Of a stretch of 64,000 bases of DNA, positions 19,837 to 28,257 are shown in pieces. The position numbers and the translations under genes were made by a program. Where the stretch lies: assembly GCF_001984035.1 (NCBI RefSeq), contig NZ_CP019449.1:4035501-4099500 (forward strand), written 5' to 3'. This stretch comes from Sphingopyxis sp. QXT-31. GTDB lineage: Bacteria > Pseudomonadota > Alphaproteobacteria > Sphingomonadales > Sphingomonadaceae. The notes under the pieces were generated by a model. The model did no database searches. It saw nothing but the letters and a program-made list of their open reading frames with translations, and was not told where the DNA came from. Within the stretch, counting starts at the first letter, position 1. Every line of letters starts with the position of its first letter.

Positions 19837-20326
19837 CGTCTTGGTAGGCGGTCATCGCCGGAAGTTTGGCCATGTCCGCCTGCCGGCGGTCGGGAAAGAT
19901 CGCGAGCCGCATTCTCGGCTTCATCGATTCCGCAGCACCTTCGGTTTGCACGACGAAGCGCCCGCCACGCCTGGTGTCGAAGCCGATGGTGCGTGTCGGA
20001 AACGCCCGTGCATCGAAAGGATTGTCGCCGACGCGCGAACATTCGAGAATTCGTTTCGGCAAAAGCCCCGAGAACTCCTTCGACATATTGTCGATCAGCG
20101 ATCCGCACAGCGCGCCCGATGCCGCCATCTGATGGTGAACGCAGGCCGCAGAAAAAATCGCATCGTCGTTGACGGCCCAATAGACGTCGACCCATTGCGG
20201 CTTGGCTCCATCGCCGGCGCGTGCGGCTGCTTCGAAGTCTTTCAGCTTCGAACATAGCTCGTCGGCCTTTGCGGCATTGCTGGCCAGTATCGCTATCATC
20301 GCGGACAGGAGCGCGAGCGACTTCAC
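19826..20326 (-). CDS. Exported hypothetical protein
   Basis: The family is not recognised. The 166-residue product has a clear Sec signal peptide ([21 protein letters not shown]) and a mature part with four cysteines (in ELCSKL, AACVHH, ALCGSL and LECSRV), which could form two disulfides in the periplasm. Its ATG overlaps the ruvA stop by 4 bp and its end overlaps the GFA-type gene by 11 bp. It is therefore coupled to the ruv operon without an obvious role in recombination. Confidence 0.75.
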   Translation of the reverse strand: MKSLALLSAMIAILASNAAKADELCSKLKDFEAAARAGDGAKPQWVDVYWAVNDDAIFSAACVHHQMAASGALCGSLIDNMSKEFSGLLPKRILECSRVGDNPFDARAFPTRTIGFDTRRGGRFVVQTEGAAESMKPRMRLAIFPDRRQADMAKLPAMTAYQDDAD

Positions 20327-20922
20327 TTCGCCGCCTTTTTGAGCGCGAGCCGTACCAGCGCATCGAGGTTCGCGCCGGCGCCAAGCTCCTCGCTCGCCGC
20401 CGCGACCGCCGCGCTGGCTTCGCCGGGCTTGAAGCCGAGGCCGGTGAGGGCGGTGACGGCGTCGCCGAGCGGGCCGGATGTGGCGGACAGGGCTGGATTC
20501 GAACCGGCAATGCCGCCCAGCGCGCCCGCCTTGTCCTTCAATTCATGCGTGATCCGCTGTGCGAGTTTCGGCCCCACGCCGTTCGCCCGCGCGATCATCG
20601 CGCTGTCGCCGCTGGCGAGGGCGCGTTGCAGGTCGCCGATCTCGAGCGCCGAGAGGATCGCGAGCGCGACCTTGGCGCCGACGCCCTGGACGCTGGTGAG
20701 CAGGCGGAACCAGTCACGCTCCTCGGCGCGCGCGAAGCCGAGCAGGCGCAGGAAATCCTCGCCCACCAGCATTTCGGTGTGGATGGTAACCTCGCCGCCG
20801 GTGGGGCCAAGCGCGTCGAGGGTGCGCGCCGACGCCTCGACCAGATAGCCGACGCCGCCGACGTCGATCACGGCATGGCCTGCGCCGCTGCTGTCGAGCC
20901 GTCCGGTGAGTTTTGCGATCAT
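20323..20922 (-). CDS. ruvA: Holliday junction DNA-binding protein RuvA
   Basis: RuvA binds four-way junctions and loads RuvB. The 199-residue protein has the N-terminal OB fold ([28 protein letters not shown]). The tandem helix-hairpin-helix region follows, with [13 protein letters not shown] and [17 protein letters not shown] flexible linker leads to the C-terminal RuvB-contacting domain ([20 protein letters not shown]). It is the first gene of the ruvA-hypothetical-GFA-ruvB run and is divergent from the lipoprotein gene at 21024. Confidence 0.97.
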   Translation of the reverse strand: MIAKLTGRLDSSGAGHAVIDVGGVGYLVEASARTLDALGPTGGEVTIHTEMLVGEDFLRLLGFARAEERDWFRLLTSVQGVGAKVALAILSALEIGDLQRALASGDSAMIARANGVGPKLAQRITHELKDKAGALGGIAGSNPALSATSGPLGDAVTALTGLGFKPGEASAAVAAASEELGAGANLDALVRLALKKAAK

Positions 20923-21023
20923 GTCGCTGTGCTAGCGCGGCGGGAACGAAAAGGGAACTGCCTGTTTCATCTGTCCATTGCATTGCGCGCGGTCTAGAAA
21001 GGCTGCCCAGTGGAGGGTTTGAT

Positions 21024-21599
21024 ATGACGAAAAGGGCGATGGTGACTGCGGCGCTGGTTTGCACCACTCTGATTGCGGGGTGCAGCGGCGGAAGCGAGGG
21101 CAAAGGCGATGACGCCGGCAAGACCGGTTCGGAATCGGCGGATGCGACGAGCGGGATGCCCGCCAGCTGGAAAGCCACCGATGCGTGTTCGATCATCACC
21201 AGCGCCGAAATGGCCGGGGTCATGAAGGCCGAGGTCGGCGAGGCGACCGTGGGGCTTGTCAATGAAGCCAGTGGCCCCAACGCCGCGACGTCGGAATGCA
21301 CCTATATCTTCAAGGATGGCGGACGGGCGTCGGTGATGACGCGTTGGTCACCGATCGGCGACAATGATGACGCCGCAATCGGCGGCGCGAAATCGACTGT
21401 TGCCGCGACGGTCAAGGCGTTCACCGACCGACCGGTGGAAGATGTCTCGGGGCTCGGCAAAGCGGCCTTTTTTGTTCCCAAGATCAACCAGCTCAACGTC
21501 TATCTGGACGATGCACGCATGGTGATGGTGACGATCAGCAGCGCCCCGGATGCCACGGCAAAGGATCAGGCCATCGCTCTCGCCAGAAAGGCGATATGA
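21024..21599 (+). CDS. Putative lipoprotein of unknown function
   Basis: The 191-residue product has a lipoprotein signal with lipobox LIAGC (Cys20) and a Gly/Ser/Asp-rich spacer. A domain beginning DACSIITSAEMAGVM then follows, with two further Cys (DACS and SECTY). That layout resembles small DUF3558-like lipoproteins, but the match is only by pattern. GGAGG lies 7 bp before the ATG. It sits on the plus strand between ruvA and ruvC, splitting the usual ruvCAB order. Confidence 0.75.
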   Translation: MTKRAMVTAALVCTTLIAGCSGGSEGKGDDAGKTGSESADATSGMPASWKATDACSIITSAEMAGVMKAEVGEATVGLVNEASGPNAATSECTYIFKDGGRASVMTRWSPIGDNDDAAIGGAKSTVAATVKAFTDRPVEDVSGLGKAAFFVPKINQLNVYLDDARMVMVTISSAPDATAKDQAIALARKAI

Positions 21600-21603
21600 C
21601 GGG

Positions 21604-22089
21604 CTAGCCCCGACGGTCCGCTTTGCCGCGATGATTGGCGTGGCAGATCGCGACCGCCAGCGCGTCCGCCGCATCGGTCCCCGCGACCTTGGCGCCGGGG
21701 AGCAGCACGCGCAGCATCGCCTGCACCTGTTCCTTCGCCGCGCCGCCGGTGCCGACGATCGCCTTCTTGACGAGGCGCGGGGCATATTCGGCGACGGTCA
21801 GCCCGCCGCGCGCGCAACCGAGTAGGACGACTCCGCGCGCGTGCGCGAGCTTCAGCGTCGATTGCGGATTGTCGTTGACGAAGACCTCCTCGACCGCGGC
21901 GTGGGTCGGAGCGTGGTCGGCGAGCACCGCGGCGAGCACGGTGTCGAGATGGGCGAGCCGCTCGGGCAGGGGGGTCTTGGCGTCGGTCTTGATCTGGCCG
22001 TTGGCGATGTGGCGGAGCCGGCTGCCCTCGATGCGGATCACGCCCCAGCCGGTGCAACTGAGCGAGGGGTCGAGGCCAAGGATGATCAT
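21604..22089 (-). CDS. ruvC: Holliday junction resolvase RuvC
   Basis: RuvC is the dimeric endonuclease that cuts junctions. The 161-residue protein begins [17 protein letters not shown] with the first catalytic Asp. It continues with the acidic [17 protein letters not shown] segment and ends with the family's [13 protein letters not shown]. It is separated from yebC by repeat family A and from ruvA by the plus-strand lipoprotein gene. Its stop lies 4 bp from the stop of that gene. Confidence 0.96.
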   Translation of the reverse strand: MIILGLDPSLSCTGWGVIRIEGSRLRHIANGQIKTDAKTPLPERLAHLDTVLAAVLADHAPTHAAVEEVFVNDNPQSTLKLAHARGVVLLGCARGGLTVAEYAPRLVKKAIVGTGGAAKEQVQAMLRVLLPGAKVAGTDAADALAVAICHANHRGKADRRG

Positions 22090-22090
22090 T

Positions 22091-22221
22091 ATTCCTCCCC
22101 GCTTGCGGGGAGGGGGACCGCGAAGCGGTGGAGGGGGCTCGCGGCCTCACGCGATGTTCCTGGCCGCACCCCCCCTCCGTCAGCGCTTCGCGCTGCCACC
22201 TCCCCACAAGTGGGGAGGATT
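22091..22221. repeat. Intergenic palindromic repeat, family A copy 2
   Basis: The element is about 131 bp, from TCCTCCCC near 22093 to GGGGAGGAT ending about 22220. It shares the blocks GGGGAGGGGGACC, CCTCCGTCAGC and CTGCCACCTCCCCA with the copy at 1601-1736, in the same orientation. It fills almost all the space between yebC and ruvC. Confidence 0.8.
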
Positions 22222-22225
22222 AGGC

Positions 22226-22972
22226 TCAACCCAATTTCTCCATCACCGCGTCGGGAATCTCGTAATTCCCCCAAACGGTCTGGACGTCGTCGTCGTCGTC
22301 GAGCGTGTCGATCAGCTTGAACAGGGTCTGCGCGATGCTTTCGTCGGTGACCTCGCTCTTGAGCGTCGGGCGCCACGCGAGCTTGACGCCCTCGGCCTCG
22401 CCGAGCTTGGCTTCCAGCGCTTTCGCGACCTCGTGCAGCCCATCGACGTCGGTCCAGATTTCATGGCCGTCTTCGGATGATTCGACATCATTTGCCCCCG
22501 CGTCGAGCGCGGCCTCGAATACCGTGTCGGCGTCGCCTGCACTCGCCGCATAGTTGATCAGGCCCAGGCGATCGAAGCCGTGGCTGACGCTGCCCGACGT
22601 GCCGAGATTGCCGCCGTTCTTCGAGAACGCGGTGCGCACGTTGGTCGCGGTGCGGTTGCGGTTGTCGGTCAGCGCCTCGACGATCAGCGACACGCCGCCG
22701 GGGCCGTAACCTTCGTAGCGGATTTCCTCATAATTGTCGCCGTCGCCGCCCGCGGCCTTGTCGATCGCGCGCTGGATATTGTCCTTGGGCATCGACTGCG
22801 CCTTGGCGGCATTGACCGCGGCGCGGAGCCGCGCGTTCGCGTCGGGATCGGGCAGGCCCATCTTCGCGGCGACGGTGATTTCGCGGCTGAGCTTCGAGAA
22901 GAGGCTGCTGCGCTTTTTGTCCTGCGCACCCTTGCGGTGCATGATGTTCTTGAATTTACTATGGCCGGCCAC
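22226..22972 (-). CDS. yebC: YebC/PmpR family protein
   Basis: The 248-residue protein starts [21 protein letters not shown], the highly conserved family N-terminus. It contains [21 protein letters not shown] and the acidic C-terminal region [20 protein letters not shown]. Members act as DNA-binding regulators or in translation of proline-rich stretches, depending on the lineage; the role here is open. The yebC-ruvC neighbourhood is common in proteobacteria. Confidence 0.97.
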   Translation of the reverse strand: MAGHSKFKNIMHRKGAQDKKRSSLFSKLSREITVAAKMGLPDPDANARLRAAVNAAKAQSMPKDNIQRAIDKAAGGDGDNYEEIRYEGYGPGGVSLIVEALTDNRNRTATNVRTAFSKNGGNLGTSGSVSHGFDRLGLINYAASAGDADTVFEAALDAGANDVESSEDGHEIWTDVDGLHEVAKALEAKLGEAEGVKLAWRPTLKSEVTDESIAQTLFKLIDTLDDDDDVQTVWGNYEIPDAVMEKLG

Positions 22973-23070
22973 GGCCTACCTCCATCGGATGCGAGAATGT
23001 GGCGCCGCCCTAGCGCGCGGGCGGCGTCCACACAACTGCGCTGTCAGGGCGCGGTTTCGGGCGCGCGCCG

Positions 23071-23394
23071 TCAGACGACGACCGCCGTCCCGCTCGCCGA
23101 GACCATCAGCATCGAGCCGTTCTGGCCGAGCACCTCGTAATCGAGGTCGACGCCGATCACCGCATTGCCGCCGAGGCGCGCGGCTTCGGCTTCCATCTCG
23201 CCGATCGCTTCCTTGCGCGCGCGGGCGAGGACGTCCTCATATTTGCCCGATCGGCCGCCGACGATGTCGGTGATGCTGGCGAAGAGGTCGCGGAACAGAT
23301 TGGCGCCGACGATCACCTCGCCGGTGACGATGCCCAGATATTCGCGGACCGGATGGCCCTCGAGCGTGTTGGTGGTGGTGCTGAACATCGTCAC
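23071..23394 (-). CDS. YbjQ/UPF0145 family protein
   Basis: The 107-residue protein has the UPF0145 (YbjQ) layout: [21 protein letters not shown], then a helical [35 protein letters not shown] and [13 protein letters not shown]. The family forms a pentameric fold and has been annotated as heavy-metal-binding without firm proof. It lies 26 bp downstream of gapR on the same strand, so co-transcription is likely. Confidence 0.93.
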   Translation of the reverse strand: MTMFSTTTNTLEGHPVREYLGIVTGEVIVGANLFRDLFASITDIVGGRSGKYEDVLARARKEAIGEMEAEAARLGGNAVIGVDLDYEVLGQNGSMLMVSASGTAVVV

Positions 23395-23420
23395 TCTCCT
23401 GTTGGCTTGGCGGGAAGGCG

Positions 23421-23663
23421 TCAGTCGATGCCGAGCGCCGATTTATAGACGTCGAGGATCGCTTCCATTTCCTTGCGGTCGTGGACCGGCAGCTTCCTGA
23501 GGCGGACGATCTGGCGCATGATCTTGGGATCGTATCCGTTGCTCTTCGCCTCGTTATAGGTGTCGCGGATATCGTCGGCGATGCCCTTTTTCTCTTCCTC
23601 CAGCCGCTCGATGCGCTCGATGAACAGGCGCAGTTGCTGGTCGGTGGTGGTGGCTTCGCTCAT
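23421..23663 (-). CDS. gapR: GapR-type nucleoid-associated protein (DUF2312)
   Basis: The 80-residue protein matches DUF2312/Gap[26 protein letters not shown], then [22 protein letters not shown]. In Caulobacter GapR is an essential alphaproteobacterial protein that clamps overtwisted, AT-rich DNA during replication. The N-terminal coiled coil is visible. A short relic of the DUF1244 gene lies just upstream at 23718-23759, suggesting that gapR was once directly downstream of that gene. Confidence 0.94.
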   Translation of the reverse strand: MSEATTTDQQLRLFIERIERLEEEKKGIADDIRDTYNEAKSNGYDPKIMRQIVRLRKLPVHDRKEMEAILDVYKSALGID

Positions 23664-23717
23664 TTTAGGCTCCGGTGATGGGAAAGACGGGACGCGAGAA
23701 TCGCGGCTTGCGCGTCC

Positions 23718-23759
23718 CTAATCGGCCCGAGGATTTTTCGCCATGCTTTCTTCCATCCA
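23718..23759 (-). pseudogene. Relic of a DUF1244 gene 3' end
   Basis: On the minus strand this segment reads MEESMAKNPRAD then stop. It is almost identical to the C-terminus of the intact DUF1244 protein (MEESMAKNPHP stop, at 25161). Bases 23737-23758 are identical to 25177-25198 (22 bp). The two copies flank the amidohydrolase gene as direct repeats. No start or upstream part of the gene remains here. Confidence 0.75.
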
Positions 23760-23765
23760 CCTGCC

Positions 23766-25085
23766 TCACTCGGGCGGAAAGGGCTGGCGCTTGCCGTCCG
23801 ATTTGTGGACGACGCCGCGTCGCATCACGAAATCGACCTTTTCCAATCGGGTCACGTCGGTCAGCGGATTGCCGCTGACGGCGATGATGTCCGCCTCGCG
23901 ACCGGGCAGGATCGCACCGATGGGGCGGCCCAGTTCGGCCGCATTGTCGAGCGTGGCCGCCTTGATCGCCTCGGCCGGGGTCATCCCGGCCTTGACCATC
24001 AGCGCAAACTCCTTGGCATTATCGCCGTGCGGCGCGACGCCCGAATCGGTGCCGAACAGGACGCGGACATTGCCTTTGATGGCGCGCGCCATGCTCGCCG
24101 CATGGGCCGCCGCGGCTTCCTCGGCCTTCGCCAGTTGCGGACCCGGCGCGTCGCCGCGCCTTGCCTGGTCCAGCGCGGCGATCGGCGCGACCGCGGTGGG
24201 CACGAGCGCCGCGTTCGAGACCTTGAACAGCCTGACGGTCTCGTCGTCGATGAAGCTGCCATGCTCGATCGAATCGACCCCGGCACGCAGCGCGGCGTCG
24301 ATTCCTTCCTTGCCATGGGCATGGGCGGTCACCTTGCGGCCGAAGCTGTGCGCGGTGTCGATGACCGATTTCATCTCCGCATCGGACATCTGCTTTCCCA
24401 GTCCGCCCGCGACATTGGAACGGACCCCGCCGGTCGCGGCGAACTTGATCACCTCGGCGCCGATCGAAATCTGGGCGCGGACGGCGCTGGCGCAGCTGTC
24501 GGGTCCGTCGCAGATGTTGGTCCGCTCGGCCGCCACCGCGTGGGTCAGGGTACGATTCAGCCCGTTGACCCCGCCATGGCCGCCGGTCACCGAAATCATC
24601 GTCCCCGCGGGGATGATAGTGGGTCCGACGATCACGCCATTGTTGATCGCGTCGCGCAGCGTCGTCGTGGTCCGCCCATCGCCGCCCAGATCGCGCACCG
24701 TCGTAAAGCCCGCCTCCAGGGTGCGGCGCGCGTTCCCTTGGGCGATGACGAATACATCCTCGACGTCGCGCCCGGAGCTTTCGAGGCGGCTGCGCAGCAG
24801 ATTGTCGTCGCTGGAGATATGGACGTGCATGTCGATCAAGCCAGGCAGGACGAAGCCGGTCTTCAGATCGATCGTCCGCGCTCCCGCTTCGGGTGCGACA
24901 TAGCCGTCGCGCACTTCGGCGATTTTCCCATCGCGGACGATGATCGTCGACGGTCCGCGCGGCTCGCGTCCCGGCTGGTCGAGCAAGCGCCCGGCGTGGA
25001 TGTAGGTCGAGCCCGGCTGCGCAGCCAGCGGCGTACTCGCCATAAGCCCCGACCCAAGCATCGCCGCGACCAATATCATGCGCAT
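23766..25085 (-). CDS. Secreted metal-dependent amidohydrolase
   Basis: The 439-residue enzyme has a signal peptide ending near PLAAQ and the amidohydrolase-superfamily metal ligands. These are LIDMHVH (HxH), EVIKFAATGG (bridging Lys), HAHGKEG and EHGS (His), and FGTDSG (catalytic Asp). It resembles the Xaa-Pro dipeptidase/Sgx9260 branch, which cuts dipeptides or N-acyl amino acids; the exact substrate is not known. It lies between the intact DUF1244 gene and a relic of that gene's 3' end, a sign of insertion. Confidence 0.9.
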   Translation of the reverse strand: MRMILVAAMLGSGLMASTPLAAQPGSTYIHAGRLLDQPGREPRGPSTIIVRDGKIAEVRDGYVAPEAGARTIDLKTGFVLPGLIDMHVHISSDDNLLRSRLESSGRDVEDVFVIAQGNARRTLEAGFTTVRDLGGDGRTTTTLRDAINNGVIVGPTIIPAGTMISVTGGHGGVNGLNRTLTHAVAAERTNICDGPDSCASAVRAQISIGAEVIKFAATGGVRSNVAGGLGKQMSDAEMKSVIDTAHSFGRKVTAHAHGKEGIDAALRAGVDSIEHGSFIDDETVRLFKVSNAALVPTAVAPIAALDQARRGDAPGPQLAKAEEAAAAHAASMARAIKGNVRVLFGTDSGVAPHGDNAKEFALMVKAGMTPAEAIKAATLDNAAELGRPIGAILPGREADIIAVSGNPLTDVTRLEKVDFVMRRGVVHKSDGKRQPFPPE

Positions 25086-25160
25086 CGCCTATCCTCCCCG
25101 TTCAACTGCATCATATGATGTGTCCGACGGTCATGTCCGCAAAGCCGTGCGGGAGCAAGG

Positions 25161-25487
25161 TCAGGGATGCGGGTTCTTCGCCATGCTTTCTTCCATCCGC
25201 GCGAGCTGGTCGGGGGTCGCGGCGGTGTGGTGCAGCGCCTTCCATTCGGCGGTGGGCATGCCGTGGACGATCGCGCGGCCCGCTTCCTTGTCCATGCCGC
25301 CGGCTTCGGCGATCCAGTCGCCGAGGCAATTGCGGCAGAAGCCCGCGAGTCCCATCAGGTCGATGTTCGCCGCGTCGCTGCGGTGCTGGAGCAGGCGGAC
25401 GAGGCGGCGGAAGGCGGCGGCCGCGGCGGCATCGTCGAGCGTGTCGAGGCTGTCGGTTCCGGTTGCACTGTCTTCGCTGCAGGACAT
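25161..25487 (-). CDS. DUF1244 (SMc04008-like) protein
   Basis: The 108-residue protein has the conserved DUF1244 features: LVRLLQHRSDAANIDLMGLAGFCRNCLGDWI, with a CRNC pair, and IVHGMPTAEWKALH. The function is unknown. It is divergent from pyk (92 bp between starts). In alphaproteobacteria it is often close to the GapR gene, but here the amidohydrolase lies between them. Confidence 0.9.
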   Translation of the reverse strand: MSCSEDSATGTDSLDTLDDAAAAAAFRRLVRLLQHRSDAANIDLMGLAGFCRNCLGDWIAEAGGMDKEAGRAIVHGMPTAEWKALHHTAATPDQLARMEESMAKNPHP

Positions 25488-25579
25488 GGCGGCTTTCCTT
25501 CGGGTGAGGGGATGAATAGCTATACGCGGCTTGCCTTGGCCCGGCCAACGCGCCTAGGCAAGCCACCCCAGCCTTTCAA

Positions 25580-27052
25580 TTGTCGGAGCCTCTTGTGGTC
25601 CAGAGTTTTACGCCCCGCCAGCGCAAGGTGCGCATCCTGGCGACGCTTGGCCCTGCGAGCGCGAACCCCGATATGATCGCGGCGCTGCACCGCGCGGGCG
25701 CCGATGCCTTTCGCGTCAATATGAGCCATGGCGACCATGCGGGACATGCGAAGGTCATCGCGGCGATCCGCGCGCTCGAGAAGGATACCGGGCGGCCGAC
25801 GACGATCCTCGTCGACCTGCAGGGGCCGAAGCTGCGCGTCGGGGCCTTTGCAAATGGGCCGGTCGAGCTGATCAAGGGCAAGGCCTTCGCACTCGATGCC
25901 GACAAGGCGGCGGGCGACGCGAGCCGCGTGCACTTGCCACACCCCGAATTGTTCGCGGCGCTCGAGCCCGGCACGCGCCTCCTGATCGACGACGGCAAGC
26001 TGGTGCTGCGCGTGCAGAGCGTGTCGCCGACGCGGATCGACACGATCGTCGAGGTCGGCGGCAAGATTTCGGACCGCAAGGGGGTCAATGTCCCCGACGT
26101 CGTCGTCCCGCTCGCGGCGCTGACCGAGAAGGACCGCAAGGACCTGACCTTCGCGCTCGAGCAGGGCGTCGACTGGATCGCGCTGTCGTTCGTCCAGCGG
26201 CCCGAGGACGTCGCCGAGGCGCGGCGGCTGATCGGCGGCAAGGCGGCGCTGCTCGTGAAGTTCGAGAAGCCGTCGGGCGTCCAGCGGATCGAGGAGATCC
26301 TCGAACTCGCCGACGCGGCGATGGTCGCGCGCGGCGACCTGGGGGTCGAGCTTCCCCCCGAGGCGGTGCCGCCGCTCCAGAAGCGTATCGTCGCGACGGC
26401 GCGGCGGATGGGCAAACCGGTGGTCGTCGCGACGCAGATGCTCGAATCGATGATCGTCTCGCCCTCGCCGACGCGCGCCGAGGTCAGCGACGTCGCGACC
26501 GCGGTCTACGACGGCGCCGACGCGATCATGCTGTCGGCCGAGACCGCGGCGGGCGCCTGGCCGGTCGAGGCGGTGACGATGATGGATTCGATCGCGCGCT
26601 CGGTCGAGGGCGACCCCGATTATTTCCGCCGCCTGCACTTCACCGAAACGACGCCGGACGCGACCACCGCCGACGCGCTGTCCGAGGCGGCGGGCGACAT
26701 CACCCGCACCATCGCCGCCGACGCGATCATCTGTTTCACCTTTTCGGGATCGACCGCGCGCCGCGTCGCGCGCGAGCGGCCGAACGCGCCTTTGCTGGTG
26801 CTGACGCCCAAGAAAGAGGCGGCGCGGCGCATGGGACTCTTGTGGGGCGCGCACGCCGTATCGACGCGGGACATCGGCAGCTTCGAGGAGATGATCGCCA
26901 AGGGCAAGCGCATGGCACTGCGCCACGGCATCGGCAAGGCGGGGTCGAAGCTCGTCATGATGGCCGGGGTCCCCTTCGGCACGCCGGGGTCGACCAATGT
27001 GCTCCACGTCGCGACGCTGACCGGCGACGAATTGCGCGGTTATGGTGGATGA
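25580..27052 (+). CDS. pyk: Pyruvate kinase
   Basis: The enzyme converts phosphoenolpyruvate and ADP to pyruvate and ATP, the last step of glycolysis or the Entner-Doudoroff pathway. The 490-residue protein has the TIM-barrel core with RILATLGPAS, FRVNMSHGD and LVKFEKPSGV. The signature PVVVATQMLESMIVSPSPTRAEVSDVA and a C-terminal domain with DAIICFTFSGSTARRVAR and VPFGTPGSTNVLHV follow. The start is unsettled: TTG at 25580 gives MSEPLVVQSF, and GTG at 25595 is also possible. Confidence 0.97.
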   Translation: MSEPLVVQSFTPRQRKVRILATLGPASANPDMIAALHRAGADAFRVNMSHGDHAGHAKVIAAIRALEKDTGRPTTILVDLQGPKLRVGAFANGPVELIKGKAFALDADKAAGDASRVHLPHPELFAALEPGTRLLIDDGKLVLRVQSVSPTRIDTIVEVGGKISDRKGVNVPDVVVPLAALTEKDRKDLTFALEQGVDWIALSFVQRPEDVAEARRLIGGKAALLVKFEKPSGVQRIEEILELADAAMVARGDLGVELPPEAVPPLQKRIVATARRMGKPVVVATQMLESMIVSPSPTRAEVSDVATAVYDGADAIMLSAETAAGAWPVEAVTMMDSIARSVEGDPDYFRRLHFTETTPDATTADALSEAAGDITRTIAADAIICFTFSGSTARRVARERPNAPLLVLTPKKEAARRMGLLWGAHAVSTRDIGSFEEMIAKGKRMALRHGIGKAGSKLVMMAGVPFGTPGSTNVLHVATLTGDELRGYGG

Positions 27053-27236
27053 TTGATTCAGTCCGGCACAGGTCGCGGGCCCTGCATTAATTTTTTTGCG
27101 GCCGATAGTCGTCGCGGCGGCTTATATTGGTAAATCCTCTTTGCACCATCGGCGCGGCGCGGCATAACCCGAGCAGTCAACGCGTCGGGGGGCCTTGCGT
27201 CGGGGTCCGCTGCGCCGCTTCGGAGATTTGCCCCGC

Positions 27237-28010
27237 GTGTCCGCACCCTTCCGATTCCCGCGCTTCTTCGTCACCAGCCCGGCGCCCTGCCCCTATCTGG
27301 CGGGCAAGACCGAACGCAAGGTGTTCACCGAACTCAGCGGCCATAATGCCGGCGAACTCAACGACGCGCTGGGCCGCATCGGTTTCCGCCGCAGCCAGTC
27401 GGTCGCCTATCGCCCGAGCTGCGCCGACTGCACCGCCTGCGTCTCAGTGCGCGTGTGCACCGGCGAATTCAGTCCGAACAATTCGCAGAAGCGCAACCTC
27501 CGCCGCAACGGCGACATCGTCGCGACCGCCTGCAAACCCTGGGCGACCGAGGAACAATATGCGCTCCTCCGCTCCTATCTCGCTTCGCGCCATCCGAATG
27601 GCGGCATGGCGGATATGGACGAGCAGGATTTTGCCGACATGGTCGAGCAGACCCCGGTCGACAGCTATCTGATCGAATATCGCGAACCGACCGTCGACGG
27701 CGTGCGCGGCCGGCTGATCGGCTGCTGCCTGACCGACCGGCAGAGCGACGGGCTGTCGATGATCTACAGCTTCTTCGATGCCGCGCACCCGATGCGCGAG
27801 GGGCTGGGCACCTATATCATCCTCGACCATGTCCAGCGCGCCGCTAAGGCGGGCCTCGCCTATGTCTATCTCGGCTACTGGATCGAGGGTTCGGCGCGCA
27901 TGGCGTATAAGGCGCGTTTCCGCCCGCTTGAAAAGCTCGGCCCCGATGGCTGGTCGCGCTTCGAGCCGGTCATGTCCGACGGGATCGCGCGCCAGTTCGA
28001 GCTCGCCTGA
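27237..28010 (+). CDS. bpt: Aspartate/glutamate leucyl- or arginyl-tRNA-protein transferase
   Basis: This enzyme adds an amino acid from charged tRNA to N-terminal acidic residues, making N-degrons. The GTG at 27237 gives about 257 residues starting [24 protein letters not shown]. Diagnostic segments are [49 protein letters not shown] and [24 protein letters not shown]. An upstream TTG would add a non-conserved Arg-rich tail and is not favoured. Confidence 0.94.
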   Translation: MSAPFRFPRFFVTSPAPCPYLAGKTERKVFTELSGHNAGELNDALGRIGFRRSQSVAYRPSCADCTACVSVRVCTGEFSPNNSQKRNLRRNGDIVATACKPWATEEQYALLRSYLASRHPNGGMADMDEQDFADMVEQTPVDSYLIEYREPTVDGVRGRLIGCCLTDRQSDGLSMIYSFFDAAHPMREGLGTYIILDHVQRAAKAGLAYVYLGYWIEGSARMAYKARFRPLEKLGPDGWSRFEPVMSDGIARQFELA

Positions 28011-28041
28011 CGCTGCGGCCTTCGCGGCCTGTTTTCCAGTA

Positions 28042-28067
28042 GTTGCGAACCGCTCGCAACAGCGGTT
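28042..28067 (+). promoter_or_regulatory. Two overlapping dyads downstream of bpt
   Basis: GTTGCGA (28042-28048) pairs with TCGCAAC (28054-28060), and AACCGCT (28048-28054) pairs with AGCGGTT (28061-28067), which is followed by TTTT. The two 7-bp stems share bases and exclude each other. This could be a weak terminator for bpt or an operator ahead of the electron-transfer module. A TTGACC at 28084 with a poor -10 near 28108 is the best promoter seen for that module. Confidence 0.35.
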
Positions 28068-28257
28068 TTCCGCCGGTCACCGGTTGACCTCTCCCCGCTT
28101 TCAAGGGCATAGCCTGTCGTCCAGGACATAAGTCCGGGTCGCATCCGTTTTGTACTCGCCGGGGGGCTGGCGATAGGGGGACAGGGATGCCCGTGCGCAG
28201 GTTCGTCAGCATCACGGCAGCGATGACCACCCGCGTTTTGCGGCGGAGTGCGCACGC

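Noticed and set aside
20943..20967. GGAAC with GTTT 16 bp later, like an EcfG general-stress promoter, before the lipoprotein gene
   Set aside because: The -10 should read CGTT at 16-17 bp spacing; here the best match is TGTT at 15 bp, so the fit is too poor to call.
27060..27105. Possible terminator after pyk, with a TTTTTTT run
   Set aside because: The T-run is clear but the preceding stem (CAGG/CCTG with a bulge) is only four pairs, too weak to support.
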